From Pseudevernia furfuracea (taxonomy: Eukaryota > Ascomycota > Lecanoromycetes > Lecanorales > Parmeliaceae), in the NCBI GenBank assembly GCA_022315425.1, contig JAIUPT010000050.1, positions 1,240,001 through 1,304,000 on the forward strand: a stretch of 64,000 nt of DNA, written 5' to 3'. Every line of letters starts with the position of its first letter. Within the stretch, counting starts at the first letter, position 1. This document shows, in pieces, positions 22,601 through 30,628 of the stretch. The notes under the pieces were generated by a model, which was given only the letters and a program-made list of their open reading frames with translations, did no database searches and was not told the origin of the DNA. Position numbers and translations under genes: made by a program.

Positions 22601-22738
22601 AGGGGCGGAGACGTGTCAAGACTGGCGCTTTCTGCGCTTATCTCGGGGGCTCTGAGCACATTTACGAGTGCGAGTATCGCCGGCCTGCTGGTCACCGACC
22701 AGGCAGCTTACTTCACGCCGAGCGCTGCAAGTTCATGA
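19683..22738 (+). CDS. concentrative nucleoside transporter (CNT/SLC28 family)
   Basis: A proton- or sodium-coupled nucleoside importer of the plasma membrane. The nine exons are 19683-20483, 20622-20792, 20928-21025, 21182-21304, 21418-21446, 21585-21641, 21772-22072, 22233-22273 and 22401-22738, giving 652 residues. Hallmarks after joining are VQFIIALFVLRSGVGYDIFS, FVALVQLCFYNG, SGAEAVVAAASPFIGQGES, SIPASLAISKLRYPETEE and NIGSLGTQIG. The first 130 residues are hydrophilic and include a His-rich stretch (EHHHDHAHHNAH). Multiple membrane segments follow. The start at 19683 has an A at -3. An in-frame Met at 19665 is the alternative. All eight introns are 113-160 bp and look related to each other. 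Two acceptors are AAG rather than YAG. Exon 5 is only 29 bases and exon 8 only 41. The gene shares its upstream region with the adenosine deaminase-like gene. Confidence 0.93.
20484..20621 (+). repeat. introner-like intron 1, nucleoside transporter
   Basis: 138 bp, GTATGT to TAG. It contains GGAGCAAAGACCGCTCC, a small hairpin, and TGTGCTGACTCAGGG near the acceptor. Confidence 0.65.
20793..20927 (+). repeat. introner-like intron 2, nucleoside transporter
   Basis: 135 bp, GTACGT to TAG. It contains GAGTTGGAAGACAGATC, an AAAGGAGT/ACTCCTTT hairpin, and ATTGCTGACTTCC near the acceptor. Confidence 0.65.
21026..21181 (+). repeat. introner-like intron 3, nucleoside transporter
   Basis: 156 bp, GTAAGG to AAG. 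It contains GAGTCGCGAGACAGATT, followed by GCGGGAGCAG, and AATGCTGACTTCGAAAG at the acceptor. Confidence 0.7.
21305..21417 (+). repeat. introner-like intron 4, nucleoside transporter
   Basis: 113 bp, GTAGGT to CAG. It keeps GATGCTGACTGCTAG but only a weak version of the upstream block (GCAACTCAGATTCCG). Confidence 0.5.
21447..21584 (+). repeat. introner-like intron 5, nucleoside transporter
   Basis: 138 bp, GTGAGT to CAG. It has two GACT blocks, CTTCTGACTCCAAAG and AATACTGACTACAAA, and a T/G-rich stretch (TTTTTTTGGGGGCCGG). Confidence 0.6.
21642..21771 (+). repeat. introner-like intron 6, nucleoside transporter
   Basis: 130 bp, GTAAAT to TAG. It contains GAGTCGCAAGACATTTC and ACGCTGACTCCTAG. 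It is one of the clearest members. Confidence 0.7.
22073..22232 (+). repeat. introner-like intron 7, nucleoside transporter
   Basis: 160 bp, GTACGC to AAG. It contains CGAGCCGCAAGACTTTG, a GGAGCA/TGCTCC hairpin with a six-base loop, and AGTGCTGACTCCGAAATG. Confidence 0.7.
22274..22400 (+). repeat. introner-like intron 8, nucleoside transporter
   Basis: 127 bp, GTAGGT to TAG. It contains AAGTCACGCGACATGC and AAAGCTGACTGAGATG. Confidence 0.65.
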
Positions 22739-23237
22739 TACTCATGAGACACGGGTAGGCGAATGCTGGGCTGTCAGATCCAGGACGACTTTGATCAGTG
22801 GATACTTGGAAACCAATTGAAATTCACCCTCAATGTGTATGATCTTTCTCGATGAGATATGCAGCTTATTTGGAAAGGAACAATGCAACTATTTTCTTTC
22901 CCACTGGGGCTTTTGGAGTAGGCTTTACCAGGCCTTGAGATGCCACAGGGTGACCCTCTTTGTAACATAGGGTGCTTATACATTCGGTTCAGAGTGCCGT
23001 GATACGACCACAGATTGCTTATCAAGGTCAATTGACTGACTGAGTCGAATGTTTGATTCTCCCGTGCTATCCGCTTTAATCATGCACATTGGTTTTTATT
23101 GAATCGCTTTCCTCTTCATAAACCTATCGTGCTCTAGCCACGCCATGCAAAAAGAGACGCTTCTTCTCGGTACTCGTCAAGCCTGCGTTTAAAACAATTC
23201 GCCGACAGACAACATGTCGTGCTGGACTAATCGATCA
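22739..23237. other. convergent intergenic region
   Basis: About 500 bp between the stop codons of the transporter (+) and the E2 gene (-). It should contain both 3' ends. No gene is seen. Confidence 0.5.
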
Positions 23238-23931
23238 CTACTCCTCGTCCAGGTCCTGGTGACGCACTAAAACTAGTCGCTTGAACTCAGTGGGGTCTGA
23301 GTCCCACAGCTCCGCCGCTTGACCATTGAGAGGACTTGCGCTGCAAAGGAACAGAAATTAGCGTCGCGTCCCATTAATGTTCGAAGAGGCAGAGGAGCAT
23401 ACTTGTTTGGCTCCCCTAGCAAACTCTGCAAGCTCAAGAGCACGCTCTGGACATTGTAGACGGCACTCCACTTGTCCTTGAGGATATCCAAGCATATCCT
23501 CCCACTGAAATCGACATTTGGGTGGAAGATGGGTGTCTTAAACAGGACTGTCGGTGGGGCGTATGGATAGGAGGATGGAAATTGGAAGGAGAGCTTGAAG
23601 GTAAGGGAAGCGTAGGGCGTGTCAGAAGGGCCGGCGATGGTAGCAGTCCAGTTGAGGAGATTTTCTGGAGACGAGGGAAACGCTGAGATACCAGGAGTAC
23701 TGGAAAGCATCAACTGCATCAACTCTGTTTGGAGACTAGAAGCATGTCAGTGCTGTGCTGCAAGATATGATCAAGGCTTTGTTGGAATGATCATGTAATT
23801 CGAAGACCATACCGCTTTGTCACGCTCTGTGTGTCCTGACGACGAGAAGTGGAGGAGAGCTTCGAGGCTTCATGTACAGATGGCTGACCCGGAGCGGAGT
23901 TCTGTGTGTCCTCCATGGTAAAATCTGCCAT
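23238..23931 (-). CDS. ubiquitin-conjugating enzyme E2, UBC11/UBE2C type
   Basis: An E2 enzyme that takes ubiquitin from E1 on a cysteine and passes it to substrates with an E3. The UBE2C/Ubc11/UbcP4 group serves the anaphase-promoting complex. The exons are 23813-23931, 23403-23735 and 23238-23340, giving 184 residues. The UBC fold shows TYPE landmarks: FPSSYPYAPPTVLFKTPIFH, the HPN at about 111-113, and the active cysteine at about 121 in GRICLDILKDKWSAVYNVQS. The LKDKWSAVY stretch and LLGEPNNASPLNGQAAELW after the second intron point to the UBE2C group. The N-terminal extension of about 40 residues, rich in Ser and Gln, is also typical of it. A second Met at 23916 is a possible start. The gene is divergent from CHK1. 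Confidence 0.9.
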
Positions 23932-24448
23932 ACTTGTTAAAGGCTCCAATAGAAGATTATCTTGGGTCGAATAGTGTATGGAGAGTGAGGTATTGAAGAC
24001 TTGTGGTGTGGGGTAAGCAGTGATGGAAGAGATGTAATGTGTATCAATGCTTTGGAAAATTGCGAGACTGGTGTGGAGTGTGAAAGTGTGGAAGAGGTGT
24101 GACGGTATAGATAGTAGGTTTTATAAAGAAATGGCATTGTTTACCGTTCTCGCCGTTGTCATGCAACTAAAAAGGCGCGCTAAAAGATCTGCCGGAACAG
24201 GGATTCTTTTGGTGGGGTCTTCCGCTGAAGATGCCAAGGATTGCCTAAACGCCATGCAGTTGGAGCCAAGTAAAGCGCATGGATGAAACCACCATCGCGT
24301 TGAGCACGCGACTTGAAGGATAACATCTAGGTATACTGTACCCTTATAGTTGAGGATTGGTGCAAAGTCGTCTAAGTTAACGCTCACCAACTCCCATCAA
24401 AATTCTAATAGACACGCGTAGCATGTGCGGAAACTTCCATTGCCAATC
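23932..24448. promoter_or_regulatory. shared upstream region, E2 and CHK1
   Basis: 517 bp between divergent start codons of two cell-cycle genes. I see GGCGCG at 24173-24178, loosely like an MCB/E2F half site, but no cluster. An 'AAAAGGCGCGCTAAAAG' context surrounds it. Confidence 0.4.
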
Positions 24449-26160
24449 ATGATACCCCATTCGCAGCTCGCCCCGTTGCCCAGCGAGCTGCCCTTTCGAA
24501 TCGTTTCAAAGACAATTGGGCAAGGTGCATATGCATGGTTGGTTGGGCTACTCATCCCCCTGTATGCACGCAATAGCTGATATTTGGGTGTTTAAGCATC
24601 AAGAAAGCGGCACCACTCCATGCTCCGAAGCCTGTCTTCGCAGTCAAATTCATTCACAAGGAATTTGCTGTCCGGCATGGCCGTCTCACCAAGAAGCAGC
24701 TCGATCTGGAAACAAACCTCCATCAGTTCCTTGGCCAACATAGAAACATTGTGCAATTCTTTCAAGCAGGCGAAGACTTCACCTGGCGATGGATAGCCAT
24801 GGAGTTGGCCGAGGGCGGCGACCTCTTCGACAAGATCGAATCCGACGTAGGAGTCGACGAGGACGTTGCGCATTTATACTTCACGCAGCTCGTGAGTGCT
24901 GTAACCTACATGCACTCCAAAGGTGTGGGCCATCGGGATCTCAAGCCAGAAAACATCCTCTTATCTGCGGAAGGTAATTTGAAGATCGCCGATTTCGGTT
25001 TGGCTACGCTATTCGAATACAAAGGGGAGAAGAAACTGTGCAGAACGAGTTGTGGTAGTCCACCATACACGGCGCCAGAGGTCTTAAATTGCGACAGTAG
25101 GCTTGCAAAGAAGCTTGATCAGGGTTATCAAGGCGATCACGTCGACATTTGGTCTTGCGGCGTTGTTCTCTTCGTTCTTTTAGTCGGCAATACGCCTTGG
25201 GACGAGCCTTTGGATAGAAGCTATGAATTTGATCAATATGTCAAGACGAATGGTCGACCTGACGACGAACTATGGCACAATCTGCCAGCAGAAACTCTTT
25301 CGCTTCTACGGGGCATGATGCGAGTCAACCCGAAGGAACGCTTCACGTTGGCAGAAATCCGCCGCCATCCATGGTTCACGAGGAAGAACAAATATATCAG
25401 CTCGGACGGCAAGATTGAGAACCCACTAGCATTGGCAACGCAGATGTTCGAAAGTATGAAGATAGACTTTTCTCAAGATCCGATGGCTTCGCAGACCCAG
25501 CACAGCCAAAGTTCTGATGATAAAATGGATGTCGACAGCCAGGATGTGACGATGAAGCTTTCTTCAACGCAGCCAGAGACTCCGACCAACGATATCATAT
25601 TCGATTGGGAGCGACCTCCCCGTGTTACTACTGGTAATGGCGTTTCGGCTAGTCAGCCAACCATCGCCAACGGTATCCCCGTTAGTGAAAGCAATTGGGA
25701 CGACCGATTAGCAGAGGAACCATCCTTCTCTCAATTCTCAGCAACTCCCCAGGTACCACTAAGTAAGACGCAGTTCGCTCGTCAATTCCGAGACATTGTA
25801 CCCTCACACTCCCTTACACGTTTCTTTTCCCTTTGGCCGCTTGCCCAACTGCATGCAGCTATTGCAGATGCTCTACACAGACTCGGCGTCCCGACTCCGG
25901 CTTCGCCGCTTGCAGCGTCCTCAGCAACGAGTTCGTCGGTATGGATCAAGATCAGGGCAACAGATACAAGGCATTGTCCACTGACCGGCGACGTGGTGAT
26001 TGAGAACGTGGCGGGCATTGATGCTCATTTGTTAGAGATCAATTTTGTGAAAGCCAAAGGAGATCCGGTTGAATGGAGAAGGTTCTTCAAAAAGGTCGTT
26101 GTGCTCTGCAAGGATGCCGTGTACAAGCCAGATGAGCAGAGGGGAATGCTCTCACAATAA
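24449..26160 (+). CDS. CHK1: DNA-damage checkpoint kinase Chk1
   Basis: A Ser/Thr kinase activated by ATR/Rad3 that delays mitosis after DNA damage. The exons are 24449-24537 and 24597-26160, giving 550 residues. The kinase domain fills roughly residues 15-290. It shows the glycine loop IGQGAYACIKKA (split by the intron, TG+C), the lysine of FAVKFIHKEF at about 47, HRDLKPEN with the catalytic Asp at about 144, and IADFGLATLF with the DFG Asp at about 162. It also has CGSPPYTAPEVL and DIWSCGVVLF. The MELAEGGDLFDKIE hinge region and the VGVDEDVAHLYFTQL helix are characteristic of Chk1. A Ser/Thr- and Gln-rich linker follows (SQTQHSQSSDD and similar, with several SQ/TQ sites, the ATR target motif). 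The regulatory C-terminal domain with VEWRRFFKKVV comes last. The 59-bp intron has a weak GTTGGT donor. Confidence 0.95.
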
Positions 26161-26423
26161 CGACTGGAAAGGAAAGGTAGTTCATTGCATAGCGTATCAT
26201 GGCATAGATGGCATAGCGCAGGGCATACCCGCTGCATTAGGCTTAGATGGAAATTGACCAACTTGGTTCTTCATACCGACGCATCATCATGCACAACAGA
26301 ATTTGCAGATGCTATGACTTCTTGTGATATCTGGTCTCGCATGGGTTTACCACCTTTGGACTTGGCCACCGGTTTTGCAGTTTGGGTCCCCCTAGGTAAA
26401 TGCTACGCACAGCTCTGACAGCC
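26161..26423. other. convergent intergenic region
   Basis: 262 bp between the stops of CHK1 (+) and RPL31 (-). No gene is seen. Confidence 0.5.
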
Positions 26424-26997
26424 TCATGCATCTTCTACCACTACAGTCGTTAATCCCTTCGGATTCTTCACGTTCACTGCCTGCACGTAGCTGTACAGCT
26501 TCTCTTTCGCACCCTCCTCATCATTTCGCTTTCTCGATATCCTCACGCGCAATCTGTATGGCACACCCTTGATACCCGCCTCCCAGACTTTCTTGTTGAG
26601 TTGAGGGTCAAGGCGGACGTCTTTGGTTCCCTGGCGTTAGGCAAGCATGTCAGTAAGGAGGGAGTTGAATGGGAGGGGTTGAAAATATATGGAAACGGTC
26701 CACGTACCATCGCCTTTATGGCAAATCCCCGGATCTCTTTGATAGCCCTTGGTGCTCTCTTCTTGAATGCTACCCCATGTACCTGGACAAAAACCCAATG
26801 GATCAGTCTTCCGTCCTAAATACCCAGGAGTGGGCCATAGAGTGGACTTCATAAAACTAATCTGGTTTTCATGTAGAGGAGAACCATACTCGCTTGTGTA
26901 GATGGATGGTGTATTCACGTGCGACAACATCGGCGATGGCGGATCGTGTTGTAGTGGGCTTTTTGGTCGTCTTGGGCGCGGTCTTAGGAGTAGGCAT
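26424..26997 (-). CDS. RPL31: 60S ribosomal protein L31 (eL31)
   Basis: A structural protein of the large ribosomal subunit near the exit tunnel. The coding exons are 26890-26997, 26708-26782 and 26424-26630, giving 129 residues. Motifs read RSAIADVVAREYTIHLHKR, then VHGVAFKKRAPRAIKEI, then GTKDVRLDPQLNKKVWEAG and GVPYRLRVRISRKRNDEEGA, as in other eL31 proteins. The first 17 residues are a Lys/Thr/Pro-rich variable start. The two coding introns are 107 and 77 bp. A further intron lies in the 5' leader. The gene diverges from UTP11 with only 260 bp between the start codons. Confidence 0.96.
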
Positions 26998-27257
26998 TTT
27001 GACTGAGAATGACAGTAGCGTGTTAGCAGATGGAAGAGCAAATCATGACTGGAAAGCTTGACTTACCTGTTTCTCTTCGACGATTGCTCAAGGGCGGGAA
27101 AACTTGCGATGTAAAAGTGCTGTTGCTCAAGTTGATTAGGATGTGTGAGGTCTCGCTTAGCTGTAGGGCTGAATTTTGCCTTGGCGTCAAGTGGAGTATT
27201 TTAGATAGAATGTATCAGAATCAAACCACCAATTTTTGTTTCAACAGCCAGGCAACC
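26998..27257. promoter_or_regulatory. shared upstream region, RPL31 and UTP11
   Basis: 260 bp between the start codons of a ribosomal protein and a ribosome assembly factor. About a quarter of it is the RPL31 leader intron, so the actual promoter space is under 200 bp. Confidence 0.6.
27003..27066 (-). other. RPL31: 5' leader intron of RPL31
   Basis: On the minus strand this 64-bp segment has a perfect GTAAGT donor, a CTAACAC branch site and a TCAG acceptor five bases before the start codon. Introns placed just before the start are common in fungal ribosomal protein genes. Confidence 0.75.
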
Positions 27258-28146
27258 ATGTCTTCAATGCGAAATGCAACACAGCGCCGCAACCATCGAG
27301 AGCGAGGTCAGCCATTAGAACGAGAAGCGCGGCTGGGAATACTTGAGAAGCACAAGGTCCGCAGATCCATATGTCTTGGAGTTTGTGCTCGCTTGGTAAC
27401 GCAGGATACAGGATTACTCGCTAAGAAGCAAAAACCATAATGAAAACAAGAAAAGACTCAAGATCCTTAGGCAAAAGGCTGCCGAGCGAAACCCGGATGA
27501 GTTCTCCTATGGAATGCTGAGCAGCCAGTCGAGAAAAGGGCGGAAGTTAGCAGACCGCCAAAACCCGGTACTTGGTCAAGACGTGGTCAAATTACTGAAA
27601 ACTCAGGATGCGGGCTATGTAACTACTATGCTTCAGAGGACGAGGCGGGCACGGGCAAGGTTGGAGCAGGAGTTTGTCCTAAGTGAGGACCAGGGTGCAG
27701 AAGTGCTGGGTGCCTTATCGAGTCAGGAGAAGGGAAGCCATACAGTCTTCGTGAACAGCAGCCAGGAACAGAGGCAGTACAAAATTGATGGACATCTTGC
27801 GTTTCGGCCTGATTTTGCAACGAGAAAGCCGGGAAATCATTCTATGAACGAGGAAGAGGACAACTCGGATGGGAAGCCACATCTATTTTTGCCTAACGAA
27901 GCTCCCAAGTCATGTCGTGCCGCCGAACGTCAAAAGCTAGCTTTGAAGCAAGATAAGCTCCTGCGCACGCACCACAGAAAAGAGCAGGATGCACGAAGAT
28001 CGAAGCTGGCGGCGCTAAAAGCTCGAGAAAAGGATCTCATTGAAGCAGAGAATGAGCTGAATCTCCAGCGAGCAAAGATGAGCAACAGCGTGGGCGGAAC
28101 CACCAAGGCTGGGGCGAAATGGAAAGTAAGGGAAAGGAAGAGATGA
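27258..28146 (+). CDS. UTP11: U3 snoRNP protein Utp11, small-subunit processome
   Basis: A nucleolar component of the 90S pre-ribosome needed for 18S rRNA maturation. The exons are 27258-27356 and 27412-28146, giving 277 residues. The N-terminus MSSMRNATQRRNHRERGQPL, then LGILEKHK|DYSLRSKNHN, KKRLKILRQKAAERNPDEF and SYGMLSSQSRKGRKLADRQN are the Utp11 signature. The protein is highly charged and predicted to be helical, with a basic tail (KWKVRERKR). The intron uses an unusual GTCCGC donor and an ACAG acceptor at 27408-27411. An earlier CAG at 27402-27404 would break the frame. Confidence 0.93.
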
Positions 28147-28483
28147 AGGTGGAAGGAGCATGCTTGTATATTTGAGCGCTTGATATACCCCCAAAAATTC
28201 CATGTTTTCGAGCCTGGTTTCCCACTCGATCATCAGGCCATGATTATGCAGTGTGGAGACACAGCTACCGTCATCTCAGCAATGTGTACAAGGCGGTCCA
28301 GAGCCATAGAATCCCTCTCCTCTTAATGGGGTATGCATAAGACTTAGGGCAGAAAATTAGGGCACCAGCAAAATGAACCTCGGCACCCGTGGCAACCTGC
28401 AAAGTGGTTCCCCCAAAATCCAGCCTTCACCACACTCCCTTACCCATATCAGTACACAACATCCGGACAGACTTGGTTGAGGA
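28147..28483. other. intergenic region before the decayed dehydrogenase
   Basis: 337 bp between UTP11 and the remnant short-chain dehydrogenase, holding the UTP11 3' end. I see no gene. Confidence 0.4.
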
Positions 28484-29479
28484 ATGAAGATCGAAGGGAG
28501 AACTTTTGTGGTTTCTGGGAGGTGAGTCGGTCCAATCCAGCTTTTTGGTACAATATTTAACCAGGCGTTCACAGTGCGTCAGGTTTGGGAAGAGCTACGG
28601 CACGACAACTTGTTAATAGAGATGGTTATGTTGCAATTCTTGATGTGAACGAAGAGAGTGGTCAAGCCCTAGGGCAAGAACTTGGCTCTAAGTCCACTAG
28701 GTTCTTCCAAGTACAGAAAGCATAGCTACAACTGTCAAGAGCACAAAATCGTGGGTCCGGGTAGCTGCAGCAGCAGGGGTGTTTACACCCGCGAAAATCA
28801 TCGACCGTCATGGGGATCCTTTCAAGCTTTGATTTTGTTATGAACACCCATGTGAGAGGGTCTATCGATCTAGTGAGGCAATATGATTAAGGTGGGATCC
28901 GAGGCCCCAGATGGCAAAGGGGTGTGGTGCTACTCATTAGTTCATCTGCGGCGTGAGTGGAGTATTCAGTTTGTTAAGCTCCCAATTAAGGATTCTAACA
29001 TTCCATGTAGGTTCGATGGTACGTATTTTCGGAGTCCAAATTTCCTCCTTTGAACCAGATCTCGTGTCTTGAAATATGTCCTGCGAGTTTGACTCTCGGA
29101 ACACGTTTCAGACTCCAACCACCCCCCCCCCCCAAATAGGCACTACTGACTGCGGAATTGTCATCCAGGGCAGCCGGGGCAGGTTTCTTATGCAGCTTCT
29201 AAAGGAGCATTGGAATCACTGACCCTACCGTTGACAAGAGACCTCGCGAAACACGGAATCAGAGTCGTCACTATCGCACCAAGTCTTTTCGACTCTGGCA
29301 TGACTGCTTTGATAAGTGCCAGAGTAAGAGCAAGCTCAACCAGGGTCATGGAATTCCCTCTCCGACCAGGAAAGCCCGAAGAATTTGCAAGAATTGTGAG
29401 AGAAGGCATAGAAAATTCTATGCTAAACGCCGTGGTAATTCGGCTTGATGGTGGAACGAGAATGCCGAGTAAAACGTAG
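28484..29479 (+). pseudogene. decayed short-chain dehydrogenase/reductase
   Basis: A recognisable SDR resembling 3-hydroxyacyl-CoA/17-beta-hydroxysteroid dehydrogenases (HSD10 type). It starts MKIEGRTFVVSG and, after a 53-bp intron (28522-28574), continues ASGLGRATARQLVNRDGYVA. The nucleotide-binding GxxxGxG is present. The reading frame then breaks repeatedly: after FFQV (28709), where a few codons seem lost; within SWV/AAAGV, where a loop is missing; at a stop after DPFKL; at a stop after LVRQYD; and at a two-base TG insertion before LLISSSAA. Beyond this, an eight-base exon (29011-29018) and the last exon from 29169 restore a clean C-terminus with the catalytic SYAASKGALESLT and IAPSLFDSGM. 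No combination of introns removes all the breaks. The last exon still looks well preserved, so the loss is probably recent. Confidence 0.8.
29019..29168 (+). repeat. introner-like intron, decayed dehydrogenase
   Basis: A 150-bp intron, GTACGT to CAG. It contains GGAGTCC, GAGTTTGACTCTCGG, a run of 14 C and ACTACTGACTGCGGAAT near the acceptor. It follows an eight-base exon. Confidence 0.6.
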
Positions 29480-29544
29480 CCATTGGACGAGTGGACGGTT
29501 GCACCTAAGAAGATCATGTACATAAAGATTCAACTTTGATTTTC

Positions 29545-30384
29545 TCAAGCCATCCATATCCTCTTGACTGCCTCGGTCAAGCCAACATCATTCGTCTCAA
29601 ACTCGTATAGCCCCACACCGACAGTCAAAGTTGCTGCACGCAGACCCCACCAAAATAAGGCGCGGGTCTTTGGCAGTCGTTTCGACGGTATATAGTCAAT
29701 TATTACGGACCTAGCTGTGTCAACAAGGCTCTTCTCTAGAACACGATGTTCCACATACTGAAAACCAATATGAGAGTGGATCAGGATAGTAGCGCAGAGG
29801 ATCGCATCCGTGATAGGGTTGAGGGTCCCGGCAGCGAATGGAGCTACTGTCAAAGGTACTAGAGCGGCGGATATCAGTCTGCAGTATGCTCGTCAGCTGA
29901 GACCAGATGGCTGTAAAATGATGCTCGTGCCTTTCGAAAGCCCAGTGGTAGCTCCCATGGGTGGGCGAAGGTTGGGGTATGGGTGCTGGGTCATTTGCTA
30001 AGGGTTCTTCAGTATATGCAACGGTTTTGGCTTATATTAGGTCTTGGAATATTTACCAGTCCCATCAATGACCTCTGTCATAGAACGTTAGCTTCCATGC
30101 GGGTGCTTAGTGCATGATCAGTTGCACTCACGAGGGCCTGCAGGGAGAATGGGTCTTCGGCCACTGGCGTGAAAGGCTGCAACTCTGAGCATACTCGGCG
30201 GTACACAATTCGCTGCATAGGATCTAAGGGGGAATGTGCGGTTCGCAAAGGATTGGGTGCGAAAGCTAGAAATATTGAGCTTGGACAGAGCGTATGTTTG
30301 CGGGACTTGTCTCCTGAGAGCTTGACGTGCTGCCGGCGCAATACCCGATTGTCGAAGCAGCGAAGGCCGTACAATAGACGCCAT
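29545..30384 (-). CDS. SDH4: succinate dehydrogenase membrane anchor subunit (CybS)
   Basis: A subunit of respiratory complex II that anchors the enzyme in the inner mitochondrial membrane and helps bind haem b and ubiquinone. The exons are 30132-30384, 30057-30074, 29931-29997 and 29545-29878, giving 223 residues. The first 80 residues are Arg/Ser/Ala-rich, a mitochondrial presequence. The core reads NDPAPIPQPSPTHGSYHWAF, ERLISAALVPLTVAPFAAG and CATILIHSHIGFQY, with the likely haem-ligand His in HSH and the quinone-site Asp-Tyr in VIIDYIPSKR. A last membrane helix follows. Exon 2 is only 18 bases. The third intron (29879-29930) has a GC donor (AAAG|GCACGA) and a CTGCAG acceptor, and no GT alternative keeps the conserved ERLISAALVP. 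The gene is head to head with the beta-MPP gene. Confidence 0.92.
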
Positions 30385-30466
30385 CGTACAAGCAATTGAG
30401 CTTGGAAGATTGAGATAAAATATCTCTCAGCTTTCCATAGCGGAGGTAGGAGTGAAGTGATGGTTG

Positions 30467-30521
30467 ATTGGTGACGCTATTGGTGACGCATTTGTCAGCG
30501 GAATTAGGCAGTTATGATTGG
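30467..30521 (-). promoter_or_regulatory. three CCAAT boxes between SDH4 and beta-MPP
   Basis: ATTGG (CCAAT on the minus strand) occurs at 30467-30471, 30479-30483 and 30517-30521, within the 244 bp between two divergent mitochondrial genes. The first two sit in a direct repeat, ATTGGTGACGC followed by ATTGGTGACGC. CCAAT is the site of the fungal HAP/CBC complex, which controls respiratory and iron-using genes. Actual binding is inferred. Confidence 0.6.
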
Positions 30522-30628
30522 TCGAAAGAGTCCGCAGCCAGAAAAGACATTTATAACCGTCCAGACTTCAGCTGGACTCTTGCAAGCTCGAGGCATCTTG
30601 TCGTTCCCAATTATCCATCCCACAAGTC

